NCBI GenBank assembly: GCA_022376515.1
Contig: WTXI01000002.1
Span: forward strand, 62,001 to 126,000
From: Lactifluus volemus
Lineage: Eukaryota; Basidiomycota; Agaricomycetes; Russulales; Russulaceae
Direction: 5' to 3'
Length of the DNA stretch: 64,000 nucleotides
A model generated the notes under the pieces. That model saw only the letters and a list, made by a program, of their open reading frames with translations, was not told the origin of the DNA and searched no databases. Positions 46,255 to 57,858 of this stretch are shown here, piece by piece (position 1 is the first letter of the stretch; every line of letters starts with the position of its first letter). A program made the translations under genes and the position numbers.

Positions 46255-48453
46255 TCAGATGCCCGTGGTACCTGTTGTTGTCATTGTTGTCGTGTTGGTG
46301 GTGGTTGTACAATGCGCATGCGCATCAGCAGACGATTCGTGCAATACAGAAGAGGCCTGAACCACCGTCGGCGGACGTGAGTTCGGTCGTGTAGCCAGTG
46401 ACGGAGTTGAAGGAGGATGGTACGAGGGCGAGTCGATCATCGTCGTCGTTGTGGGTGTAACGGGACTTCCTCCTCCCGCCACCGTCGCCGCCGGTGGAAA
46501 TGATGGCGAATCGACGATCATGGTAGGAAGTGGTGGTAGTACGGTGGACGGTTGGGAGGATGAGGATGGAGGAGAACGGCTCGGGGGGACGAGGGGCTTC
46601 CTGCGTTCTACCACCGTCTCGCTCATCGGTAGAGGCGGCTTATTAGGCAGTTGCGCACCACCTTCTCGCGAACTTCCATCGTTAGGGGGGGTCTGCTGCG
46701 GGGCGACGCGCGCAAGCTTGAATTTTGAGATTCTCTGGGGAACGGCGGCAGGTGCGGCGATGCTGGTAGTGGTGGGCGGAGGGGGAGCTGGGGCATACTT
46801 AGACGGTATGGCGTAGGCGGACTCGAGGGCTTTGACAAGAGCGTCAGAGTTCTCCGCCGCACCGGCGTTCGTTACTTGTCCGCGGCGCAATGCGTCCATG
46901 AACGCGCGCGTATCGTCGTCGTCGTCTTCGCACTCGCTATCGCCGTTGCTGACTAGGCGATCGCCTTGTAGTTTTCCTGTGCGCACAGCACTGCGCAGGG
47001 CGCCGCTTGAGCTGGGAAGCACCGACGGCCCGAGTGAAGTCGAGGGGGTGGAAGAAGGTATATGTGTGCCATATGCCTGGGCAAGCCGCTCAGACTTGAA
47101 CTTGGACTGGGAAGGCTTGGGTGGGGGCCTTGAAAGTGTGGCCTCCAGAGGTACATCCTGCTTGAACATCTCGGTTAGCCTTTTCTTAAGATGAGCTCGA
47201 AAATCCTCGCCTCTCGGTCCCAATCGTCTTCACCACTGACGTCGTGAGAGTGTGCAGACATGGCACGAGCGGCATCAGCACCGATGGTGTTGCGCTTCTC
47301 GAAATAGGCGAGGGCGATTTCACGCTGGTGTTGCATGGTGTCGATGTCAAATTCATCTTCGGATGCCTGATTCTCGGCAGCTTCATCCGAGTCCCTACTT
47401 CCATCGCTGAGAGTGGAATCAGGGCCCTTGTCCGAGTCGATTTCACTGCCTTTGTCCGAGTCTGACGGGACGGGCGAAGGAGGGTTTGGTTCGTCGTCAG
47501 AATCGTCCATTGGGACGGGGGGAGGAGGTGAAGAAGCACCACTAGAGCGGGTAGGGAAGCGTTCGACCACGTGAGGCCGCATAGGTAGCCTATGAGAGGA
47601 CCCTGCTCCGTCGACCAGTCGAGAATCGTCCTCATTACAACGCGCAGAAGCTTTCTCTGATTGCGGTAGCTCTGCCCACGAGACACACTTTCTTGGCTTG
47701 CGGGATCTGCGTGCTTCTTCCAACTCCAAATCTTCCTTTTCTTGCCGCGCCTTTTCCTTCTCATCTTTCTCTCTGGCATCAGCCATGTTTTTAAGAAGAG
47801 CCTTTCCCATTTTCTTTTGCACGTCCTTCATAGCCTTGATCCGCTCGAGCTCAGCTTTGGCAGTCGCCTTGCGCCGCTCGAGCTCCTCCCGCAACCGTTC
47901 TCTATCGCGTGTCTGGCTCCGCTCCTCCTCAACACGTTCTTCTTCCTCGAGTATATCAAGTATACGGTCCATCTGCATCCGATTACGCGCCCGCTCTTCG
48001 GGTGGTAGTCGGTACATAGGCACGAACGTTGCGTCCTCGACATCCGCAACTGAGGCAGTACCCAAACTCGTACCTGGCGCTGATTCGGAGACACTTTCCG
48101 TCGGCTCAGTGATCTCGATGATAGGAAGACCTTCGTCGTTCAAGAGCTACATTGCGCTGGGATCGATGTCATGTCATGCCAGCGTAAGCACATACCTCGC
48201 TGCGCTGCGCGGTGACCTGAGGTAGATCTGAGTCACCGAGAAGTTCCTTGAGTTTGTCAGATAATCTAGAGACATCCTCTCTGGAAGGGGTTTCTGCCGT
48301 GGAATTGCCCGCGGAGGCAAGCGAATTGACAAGGGCCTGCAGTGCTAAATCAGAGTCAAAAATGTGTGGTGTGGGAGATAGACTGAGAGTAAACGTGCCT
48401 TCCGCACGACTATCAGCTAGAACTTTTGTAGAACCTGGAGTGTCAGCGGCCAT
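46255..48453 (-). CDS. DUF3835-type protein (URI/Bud27-like)
   Basis: Probable scaffold related to the RPB5-interacting prefoldin-like Bud27/URI. Exon 1 is 48453-48196; a 49-nt intron; then from 48146. The middle holds a strong coiled coil (RILDILEEEERVEEERSQ through DAREKDEKEKARQEKEDLE), the basic-hydrophobic KPRKCVSWAEL box and an Asp/Ser acidic stretch. The C-terminus is Pro/Ser/Thr-rich, with ISKFKLARV and ETVVERRKP. The frame changes once near 47210. Either a 56-nt intron 47266-47211 is removed (697 aa, clean phases) or one G is missing from a GGG run at about 47216. The intron donor GTGCCA is poor. Family assignment is moderate. Confidence 0.6.
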
Positions 48454-48539
48454 CAATTGAAGATGTCCTCGACAGTCGTGTAATCAGTCACAACTCAGTC
48501 ATCCGGGAGTTACCGAGAAGCTTTACACTTGCAGTCATC
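48454..48539. promoter_or_regulatory. Very short divergent promoter, DUF3835 gene and PNO1
   Basis: Only 86 nt lie between the two start codons. No TATA element is evident, in keeping with housekeeping genes. The two products both belong to conserved RNA polymerase/ribosome assembly processes if the DUF3835 call is right. Confidence 0.5.
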
Positions 48540-49565
48540 ATGGTCGTCGTTCAGTCTGTCCCTAGTACATCCAAATCTCCCCGTAAAAATCGTCGTACTT
48601 TATCAAAAAAGAAAACGTCCCACGTCCTCCGTCCCGCTCTCGATAAGGACCATGAAATGAATAATGTTGCTCCCAGAACAGCCGAGCCCACAGAACCCAC
48701 CCCGGATGAAGAAATTTTAATCGACGTTGACGGCCCAGACATCGCCCCTCCCTCAACGGAGGCCCCATCTTTTGGACCCGCACCTGCATCTGCAGGACAG
48801 ACATTAAAATCAGAGATGAGACGAATAGCAATCCCACCACATCGCATGACTCCTCTCAAAAAAGACTGGATAAACATCTTTGGCCCTTTGACCGAGATCC
48901 TTGGCCTCCAGGTTAGGATGAATGTGCAGAGAAAGTGTGTAGAGATGCGGGTACGTCCACCCATCCACCCATCCAATCACGGAACTACATTGATATAAGC
49001 GCATAATAGACTTCGAAACACACAAAAGAACTAGGTGCACTCCAAAAAGGAGCCGATTTCGTCAAGGCATATGCTCTTGGTTTCGATGTTAATGTTGGTT
49101 ACTTTTTTATACGACATTATATTCCCTATTTACCGTCACACAGGATGCCATCGCCCTTCTCCGACTGGACGACCTCTACCTTGATTCATTCGAAATAAAG
49201 GATGTCAAGACTCTTCATGGCGATCACCTTTCCCGAGCCATCGGTGTGTAATCTCCGCAATCCAATGACACTATAGCTAATTTTTTTTACGTTTCTAGGT
49301 CGAATCGCCGGTCAGGACGGCAAGACAAAGTTTACTATAGAAAATGCCAGCCGTACTCGCATCATCCTCGCCGACACGTAAGAATTTATTTTTTGTCCAT
49401 CGCATACGCTAAGTTTTGCGCAGAAAAATCCACATACTGGGTTCTTTCCAAAATATCAAAATCGCGCGTGATGCAATCGTCTCACTGATTTTAGGCTCCC
49501 CGCCCGGAAAGGTCTATGCAGGCTTGCGCACTGTCGCTAGTCGAATGAAGCAGAGGGCACTTTAG
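48540..49565 (+). CDS. PNO1: Pre-rRNA processing KH protein Pno1/Dim2
   Basis: Binds the 3' end of pre-18S rRNA and partners the endonuclease Nob1 in late 40S maturation. Five exons: 48540-48950, 49010-49093, 49144-49243, 49299-49377, 49424-49565; 271 aa, all phases clean. Residues 1-100 are a variable basic/acidic extension. The conserved part starts at [17 protein letters not shown] and continues with [40 protein letters not shown] (the GxxG-like loop of the second KH domain), [20 protein letters not shown] and [14 protein letters not shown] at the C-terminus, almost as in human PNO1. Length and ending are as expected. Confidence 0.95.
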
Positions 49566-49886
49566 ACTTCAACATTGATGTATTTCTTGGTATACCCAAG
49601 ACACGTGTACTTTAATTTACCCTCAGTTTCATTCCCAACGTGCTGTATTAGTGTGACCCGACACGAACACGACTTCTAGTATGTAAGTAGCGATTCAACC
49701 TTCAAGGTCTTAGGGTGCGTTAAAAAAAATGCCGTAATTCTAGCCCACTCGTGCTCAGTTCCGGCTCATTCGCCATAGTTTGTCTTGGGCTGTTTGTTAG
49801 AGCTTGCATAACTCTTCGTGTTCTTAAGCAAGCTGAAGGCATTACATCAAAGTCAGTCACGCCTCGTTTAGAATATAGGTTCAGAC

Positions 49887-52157
49887 TCACTTTTCGATGG
49901 CCTTATGGTCGACTGGTGGATCCCGGCCATTTCCAACCATAATCTCCACGCCTTTGCTCGGTACGTCTCCCACGACAACGAACAACCAACCGGGGCCGGG
50001 TGGATATACACACCCGTTCGGCGGGCCCTTGATAGTGAGGGTGTGTCCATCTTTCCCGAGTTCCGCCACGAGGTACACAAGGCGTGAGTTGGGATGGACC
50101 GCGTGTGTCACGAACCCAAGGTCCATTAAAGCAACTACAACCGTTGGGTCAGCCACGCTACCACATGTGCAGAGAAAGCGATACTAGCCTCTTATCTTTG
50201 CATTGCGGAGCTTGTCCGGAATCTTGGCCTGCACCTTCACCTCCTGCCCGAAGTCTATACTGCCAGGCGCATCGTCGACCGTGGGTCGTTCCACGCTCAT
50301 ATATGGCGGACGTAACCACTCGACGCGGTACTCAGTACCGTACGCCACCTCGCTCCGGTCGAGATTCGGATTACTCCCCGCGATCATGATGTCTCCGTTC
50401 GGCGTCAGCGTGGCCGTCGAGTGGTACAACCGTGGGATGGGGCTTTCCGGCAAGCCTTGAATGAAGCGGTTCCCTTCAGGCGCAGAGGGTCGTAGAGCAC
50501 CGGTGTGCGTACGGGTGCATCAGCATTCGAATGGCCGACCTGGTCCCGCACATTACCGTAGCCCGAGACACCGGTCCCTGCTCCGTTGACGATCACCACG
50601 TTGCCTGTTGGGAGTAATACCGCATCGGGCATGGTGCGTGCTTCCGGCATGTGTTCGACACTCCAGCCCTTGGCGATGCCCTCCGAAGTGAGCAATAACC
50701 GCGCACACTGATTGGATGTAGGGTCCTTCGAGGACATCTCGGAACTTGGCTTTTTGTCATCTACCGTCGAACCTCCGCAGATGAGCACTTCGGGCGCGTA
50801 ATCGTTCTCGGGCGTGAGAGGGAGCAATAACCCTGTCCCGGTCATGGGGTATGTGACTCGCACGCCGTTGGGAATCTGCGGAAGCCGTTGTTCCTTGTTT
50901 TCCTGCCAGTTGTAGATCATTGCGTCGCGGTTCGCAGCGACAAAGATACACCCGTCGGGCAGAACGAACGCTATGGGAAAGAGGTTCGAGTTGAGCGTGT
51001 CGATGAGGAACTGGATGCGTATGGGTGTGCCGTTCTCGCCGTGGATGTTCTTCGGTGGGTAGAATTCTACGGTCGGGTTGTTGACAGTTGAGTTGTTGAT
51101 CCACCCGCCGCGTATAGAGCCACCGATAATGATCACGCTCCCATCTTGGATCCTCACAACGGTTGGATACCATCGCGGGCTTGCGAGACGAATGCGCTCT
51201 GTGTTCTCATAGATGTCGCACCCGGATGCGTCCGCCGTCTTGCACGGTGCGAACAGTCGCAGTGCCTGCCTGCCGTCCACCTGACCAAAGTCTATTGGCG
51301 TGGTGTAGTCCTCGATGACGGGGTTCCCACCCACGCTGACGAGGGTGCCATTACTGAGGAACGCGCCGCTCGCGCAGAATGAGTTGCTCTTCATGTGCAG
51401 AGGGGTGACTTGGTGAGTGTTGAAGTTGTATAGCGCACCCCATGCGGGGTGACCATCGACCGTCAGCGGGTTGTGCTCTACCTTGTCCATGATGATCGCA
51501 TGTGATGGCGAGATGATCGCGAGCTGCATAGCATTGACCCCCGTCGTGCCCTGCTGTACAAGTTTCCAGCCTTGTGACGACGGCGCTGCACGTAGAGCAA
51601 AGTTCTGCGATCGTGGCTGCTGCGACGGCGCTGCGCCCTCAGTGACGACAAACGCGTCGACATCAATTCCTGGATACCACCGATGCTTTCCCTTCTTTCC
51701 CGCGTTCACGATTTTCATGGTATGCTTCGATGGGCTAAGGTCGTATGTCCAGAACAGGCGCTGCTGGACCCGGTCACGTCGGGCATATGCGTCAATGCGC
51801 TGCACGTAGTGTCCGTCAATGTACACGTGAGCCGAGCCATGTCGCGGGCCCATGCAACCGAACCATTCTATACCCGTCCCACTAAAGGTGAAGTAGACGG
51901 TCGCACCCTTTCGGTCGTCTTTCGGAGCGAGCCGCCGATGTAGTCCGTGGAATACGCGTCCACCCAGGTTCCCTTGTAGTGCACAAATGGAGACGAAGAA
52001 TCATATCCCTTCGCGCCAGCTGGGATGAAATATGGTGTGAATAGTGCGTGTGTGGTCATTCCCGAAGGTGTTTGTCCGTTCCATGCGGCTCATACTTGTC
52101 GGTAATGCAGTAGGCTGAGAGGGAGACGAACGCTGAGATGACCCAAAGACGGCGCAT
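49887..52157 (-). CDS. Glyoxal oxidase-like copper radical oxidase with N-terminal accessory domain (GLOX1), frameshifted
   Basis: Secreted H2O2-producing oxidase of the AA5 type. Exons 52157-50189 and 50134-49887; the intron starts with GC (AG|GCTAGT), a GC-AG intron of 54 nt. Signal peptide MRRLWVISAFVSLSAYC. Residues ~30-160 form a beta-sandwich-like domain (GIEWFGCMGPRHGSAHVYID), then the kelch propeller with radical-site residues Cys (SFCASG), Tyr (PRWYP), Tyr-His (PRLYHS) and the last His in GFVTHAV. Three frameshifts, near 52076, 51907 and 50479, are each fixed by one extra G/C in an existing run; with them the lengths give exactly 739 aa. Probably consensus errors. Confidence 0.75.
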
Positions 52158-52643
52158 GGGAATAGCGGTTCGGAGTGTTTGGATGATGGTCAAGGTAGAA
52201 ATGATAATGGAATATGAACATAGCTGGGCCCTACTCGCCATCGGACGCGACTGTGTCATGTGACTTATTATCTTCTGCACGTGAACATTTCTCATTAGTA
52301 AGCACAGCCAGAAGAATAAATGGCTCGAGTCAATTCGCATGAAAAGAGATGAATTTGCAGCAACTTTTCTCCACATTATCCGTAGAAATGCCGAGTATTA
52401 TTGCGGGGCGCTAAGGTTGAGAGTTAGAGTTTCGTCCGAGTTTTTGCTTATCGCCAGACGGATCAAATCCCAAACTCGGACCCCGCGGAATCGGAAGGTG
52501 CACGTTTGTCTCGAGGATAAACAATCTGTCTCTTCTCTATTCCCCACCACCTCACACCTCACCTAAAAACCCCACTGGCAAGTCAGTGAAACTCGTTTTC
52601 CCAAGTTTTTTTCCTTGAACGGTCACTGCCACTCTCTTCTACA
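52158..52643. promoter_or_regulatory. Divergent intergenic region between GLOX1 and ADE4
   Basis: 486 nt between two start codons; no strong TATA seen. CT-rich tract at about 52525-52560 upstream of ADE4, a common feature of basidiomycete core promoters. Confidence 0.4.
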
Positions 52644-54793
52644 ATGTGCGGAATTCTCGGCCTCCTCTTACACGACCCAACTCTCAACGCGGCGCCGAGA
52701 TATGCGAGAGTTTGTCTCTTTTGCAACATCGGGGACAGGACGCATGTGGGATCGTCACGGGCGGGCCCAGAGGCCGGCTGTACCAGTGCAAGGCTAACGG
52801 TATGGTTCGCGATGTGTTCACACAGGACGCCATAGCGCGACTGATTGGAGGGATGGGCATCGGACATGGTGAGCATCTTTCTGGGGCACTTTCCTATCGC
52901 GCCGCTCTTTTTCCCCTCTTGCTTCGGTTACGAATATGGTCCGCACCACGTCTTGGCCGTCCAACCACTCCCGTTAGAGTTGCCTCTTGCTCTTTCATGT
53001 ACTCAGCTCCGGCCTTGCCGGGTTTGTTTCTTGTCCGATTACTGATCTGATCCACCGTTTAGTCCGGTACCCGACGGCGGGCAGCTCGCACCATGCCGAG
53101 GCCCAACCTTCTATGTTAATTCACCTTATGGAATTACTTTTGCACATGTGAGCGTTTTCACATTTCATATGTTTCCTATGCGGTCCATAATTGATGATAT
53201 CTGCCGCCCGAACTGAAAGAATGGAAATCTAATCAACTCAGCCGAGCTCTTGCATTTCATGGATGCTGTGGCGCACCGACACATCAATACCTCGTCTGAT
53301 TCGGAGCTGCTCCTTAACATTTTTGCTGATCACCTGAATGATACGGGAAAATTCCGCATTAACGAGGAAGACATTTTCGTCGCCGTGGGCAGGCTTATGA
53401 CTCAGGCTCGGGGCGCGTACGCGTGCGTTGCTATGCTCGCAGGCTTCGGCATTATCGCTTTCCGGGATCCAAACGGGATTCGCCCACTCGGCGTTGCGCA
53501 CCGCACGGTGGCAAGCGGTGCCATGGACTGGCTGTGCGCAAGTGAAAGCGCCGTAGCGGACGTCGCAGGTTTCGTGGAGTGGGACGATGTGCGGCCAGGT
53601 GCATCGAAAAGCCTATCTTTTTATACATAGGATTGAATTGCGGCGTGCTAGGCGAGGCTGTCATCCTCACACGCTCCGGTGTATCCGGCGGCAGGTCGCC
53701 CCGGCTGCCACTTTTGCCCCAGACATCTTCGAGTATGTCTACTTTGCGCGACCGGACTCGGTGATCGACGGGATCAGCGTGTATCGAAGTCGGATGGCGA
53801 TGGGCAACGCACTCGCGCAGGAGGTTTCGCGTGTTCTCACAGAAAAACAGATCAGGGTGGATGTTGTGATTCCCGTGCCGGACACGTCCCGCGTTGCCGC
53901 ATTGAACCTCGCGCAGACCCTTGGTTTGCCATATCGCGAAGGCTTCGTGAAGAACAGGTACGTCGGACGTACGTTCATCATGCCGGAACAACAGATGCGG
54001 TACGTGTCACGTGTTTTTTTAACCTAGAATTGTACATTCCCACGCTGAATGTTACGCAAGGAAAAAAAACGTGAGAAAGAAGTTGAACGCGATGGCGCTC
54101 GAATTTGCGGATAAAAACGTGCTTATTGTCGATGGTGAGACTAAACCAAAGAAGCTCTTGGCGGGCCTTCCGTAACTCATGATCGACCATTGTAGACTCG
54201 ATCGTCCGAGGGACGACTTGTAGGGAGATTATCCAGATGGCCAAAGATGTTGGCGCAAAAAAGGTGATCATGGCTTCGTGTGCGCCACCGATTCGGTACC
54301 CGAATGTATACGGGATCGACATGCCGTCCCGGTTGGAGCTGGTCGCCCACGGGCGGACAACAGAACAAGTGGCAGAAGCCATCGGCGCAGATCTAGTCAT
54401 ATTCCAGACACTTCCGGACCTCGTTGCAAGCGTGCGGCAGTTGAACCCGACCATTGAACAGCTTGAGTGTTCCGTGTTCTCAGGCGAGTATGTCACAGGC
54501 GGCGTGGACGCTACGTACCTGGATCACCTCGAGAGTCTCCGGTCAGACAACATGAAGACCAAGGGGCCGAGGCTGTTCCCGTACTTGCTGCTTCTGGTGC
54601 TGCTGCGGTCAATGGACGTCATGCCGGGACGGATGTTGATATCGGCAAAGGTGGTGAGAGGGTTTCGGGCCGCACTACTCCAAGCGGCGGGGATAGCGTG
54701 AACAGTAGCAGCCCAGCTTCACCTACGCCGGGTAATCCCGTTAATGGGGTAGATGCCACGATAGGGTTGCATAATACATGGAAGCTAAGCTAA
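52644..54793 (+). CDS. ADE4: Amidophosphoribosyltransferase (PPAT), frameshifted in this sequence
   Basis: First committed step of purine synthesis: PRPP + glutamine to phosphoribosylamine. Exons: 52644-52868, 53063-53147, 53220-53598, 53652-53999, 54061-54134, 54196-54793. N-terminal MCGILGLL with catalytic Cys2, [47 protein letters not shown], and the PRPP loop [13 protein letters not shown] split over exons 5 and 6. Four frame changes, near 52695, 53107, 53685 and 54564, are each solved by one more C or G in an existing run. With these the exons sum to exactly 1713 nt (570 aa) and the C-terminus ends [11 protein letters not shown]. Residues between the breaks are fully conserved, so error rather than decay is likely. 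Confidence 0.85.
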
Positions 54794-55714
54794 CTTTTGG
54801 CAGTGTTGAAGGTTGGAGGCCATGCGGTGTGTGAGGAATATGTAAATATTTACGCGTTGATATGTCTAAATTTGGGTGACAAGGGAGGCAGCGAATCCTT
54901 ATTTACACGTATTAGTGCAGGAACGGAGAAGCACCCTCGCGTATTTATTTACGTGGAAATCAAAATCAAAATACAAATTGTCCGTACAGTAGATCAGCCC
55001 GGTCATAAGGTAGCCCTTGACACCGGATAGCGCTGACCGCACGCTGTGCACCTCAAGTTCCGGCAACCTGTGAGCTCTCACGTATGGGCCGGATACCAAG
55101 AATGACCTATGTCTCTGATGGCCGCCAGTTAGCTCATAAGGATTACGTCGATGAGAGCGTACTGTCGCTTGTTCGGGTGAAGTAGAGCTGGTGTCTACAA
55201 ATTCACGGATGCTATATAACAAATAAATAAATAAATAACTATAAATAGACGGACCGCTCATATGGCGCCGAGTTGACGGGTGATCGACGTTAGATAAGAG
55301 GAGACTAAGCTTAATTGAGTGATATTATTCAGTTGTCAAAGCGAACGGATGCCCGTGTTAACCAACTTGTCCTTTGTTTTTCTAGCTCTTGAATCCCACG
55401 CGGCCATCTGCGGCACGTTGACTCACTGCGCCTCGCCCTCTCCAGCCCCTGGCGCTCGACGCCCATCATGTCACTTGGCAGCAAACGCCCTGTTCCGTTC
55501 TTTGAAAAGAACCGAACCGTCAAATTGCGCACCTTACCCCCTCTCTCTCTCCTTTCTCTCATTCTCTTATTACTATTACTTCTATCCCCCCCTCCCGTCA
55601 ACGGACGTTTCCCCTTCGTTTTTCTCTTCCCTAGGTCTCCTTCCCTTTCCGGGCATCTTCTCGGCCTTACTTCCCCTAACCCACCACTATCACGAGGGTT
55701 GACCAGTCCTTACG
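54794..55714. other. Intergenic region between ADE4 and GLOX2
   Basis: No gene seen. A (TAAA)n microsatellite lies at about 55219-55241. The last ~250 nt are CT-rich promoter-like sequence before GLOX2. Confidence 0.45.
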
Positions 55715-57858
55715 ATGAGGCTCTCTCCCCTTCTCCTTGCCCTCGGGCTGGTGGTCCCGTCCACCCTCGCTCAGCAGCAACCAGCATCAGGTACCTTTGT
55801 CAAGTCGGTAACACTCTGGCCAGCGCCATGATGGTGCGATCTTGCTTCCACGTCCCCCCCCCCTTCCCACACTGATCGATCTTTCAGATGTTCGTCGGTG
55901 GTCACAACAAGGTGTACATCCTTGATAAAGCTGAGAACAATCCCACCCAAATCAATGGCCATCCCGTTTGGGCTTCTGTCTGGTGAGTCATCACCTTCTT
56001 ATCACGCTTCGCTAATTAAATTCCGTAATAGGGACATTAACAACAAGGTCGCGACGCCAGTACCTGCCTTGACCAACCCCTTCTGTGCTGCCGGCATGCA
56101 TCTCCCCAACGGTTCCTTCATAGTCTTGGGGGAAACTCCGCTGTCGGTCTCAATGGTCAAAACAACGATCCTGGGTCAACCGGCGACTTTGACCCGCTTT
56201 ACCAGGATCATGATGGAGGTCGAGCTATCCGGATCATTACTCCCTGCGATGGGGACCCCTTGCAGGCTCCTTGTGCTTGGTTTGATGGTCTAAATGGTCC
56301 TCAGATGGCTGTGCGTCGTTGGTATCCTGGTGCCGAACCTCTTGCGGACGGAACTGTTGTCATCATGGGAGGGCTTACCTACGGAGGCTACATCAACCGT
56401 CAATTTCCGAACATCGACCCCGCTTACGAGGGTGGCAATGCTCAACCAACCTACGAATTTTGGCCTCCTAATGGAAACGCACCCCAGATCATGCAATTCA
56501 TGGTCAAGACGAGTGGTCTTAATGCCTTCGCCTTGACATATCTCATGCCGTCTGGGAAGATGTTCGTTCAGGCCAATTATTCAACCAGTTACGTAAAATT
56601 ACTTCCTGGTTTGGACATTATCGGCTAACAGGACTAAACAGTGCTTTGGGACTACAATGCGAACGTCGAGACCCCACTGCCCGATATGCCAGGTCAGATT
56701 GTCCGTGTATACCCCGCATCGGGAGCGAACGCCATGCTTCCTTTGACCCCTGCCAACGGTTACGTACCTACCATCCTATTCTGTGGTGGCACGGTCATGA
56801 ATGATCAGGACTGGGGCAATTACGCTAACCCTTACGCTAATGTTTGGACGGTTGGGGCTTCTCAAGACTGTCACCGAATCACTCCCGAACCGGCAGACGG
56901 ATCGGCACCAGCTTACGTTCAAGATGACAACCTTCCAGTAGGTCGCACAATGGGCCAATTCATTGCATTGCCCGATGGTACAATGTTGCTCCTCAATGGT
57001 GCTCAATATGGCACTGCGGGCTATGGAGTACAGACTGGGCTTACACCATTTGGGCAAATGCCGTACGGCCAGTCTCTTGCCACGGGGCCACTGCTAACGC
57101 CTTTAATCTATAACCCGAATGCAGCTGCTGGTAAACGCTTCTCGGCAGCTGGTCTCTCTCCTTCGACAATCCCTCGCATGTACCATTCATCAGCTGTACT
57201 CCTTCCTGATGGTTCCGTCATGGTGGCCGGCTCTAATCCAAATCCAGACTTCGCCAACAACTTGATATACTCCACGACGTATGCTGCAGAGTACTTCTAT
57301 CCTCCCTACTTTTCCGCCGCGACGCGCCCTACCCCGCAAGGTGTCCCGACAAACTTGTACTATGGTGGCCAATATGCTGATATCACGATTACGCCATCCT
57401 CCTACACTGGCAGCATGGATACCGCAGCAGCTGCCACGACCATATGGTTGATGCGTCAAGGTTTCACTACACACGCCATGAACATGGGTCAACGAAGCAT
57501 GCAGCTTAACACCACGTACACCACCTACCCTAATGGGACATACGTCGTACACATGGCACAGCTTCCCCCCAATCCGAACTTATTCCAGCCTGGACCCGCG
57601 TACTTGTATGTGACCATCAGCGGCATTCCTAGCACCGGCACATATGTTATAGTTGGAAATGGCCAGTTTGGTAAGCAGCCAACTTACCCCAAGAGCGTGT
57701 TACCCGCAAGTGGCAACCCAGTTAGCGCTACTAGCAGTAGTGCGAGTAGCTCCTCTACTTCCAAAACGAACAACAAAAACGGTGCCACATCCCACTCGGT
57801 CGCTGGGTCTATGTTCAGCCTGCTTCTTGCGGCAACTGTGGTCGTTCTTCTCTGGTGA
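55715..57858 (+). CDS. Glyoxal oxidase, GPI-anchored type (GLOX2), frameshifted
   Basis: Second AA5-type copper radical oxidase, without the accessory domain of GLOX1. Exons: 55715-55833, 55888-55982, 56032-56587, 56642-57858. Signal peptide MRLSPLLLALGLVVPSTLAQ. Radical-site residues are present: Cys in PFCAAG, Tyr in VRRWYPG, Tyr-His in PRMYHS, His in GFTTHAM. The end is a Ser/Thr-rich stretch plus hydrophobic tail (MFSLLLAATVVVLLW), the pattern of a GPI signal. Two frameshifts, near 55804 and in the five-G run at 56128-56132, are each repaired by one G; exon sums then give 662 aa. Probably extracellular, supplying peroxide. Confidence 0.82.

Noticed and set aside
47698..48225. 175-codon Ser-rich frame on the + strand
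   Set aside because: Antisense of the Glu/Arg coiled coil of the DUF3835 protein; Ser/Leu runs are the expected mirror of Arg/Glu codons.
50203..51382. Several + strand frames across GLOX1
   Set aside because: They lie opposite conserved copper radical oxidase sequence with intact radical-site residues.
52644..54793. Calling ADE4 a pseudogene
   Set aside because: Four frame changes all need just one G/C in a run, residues between them are fully conserved and splice sites are perfect, so sequence error is the simpler reading.
55219..55241. TAAA tandem repeat considered as part of a larger satellite or CRISPR-like array
   Set aside because: Simple microsatellite of about six units without spacers; CRISPR arrays are not expected in a fungal nucleus.
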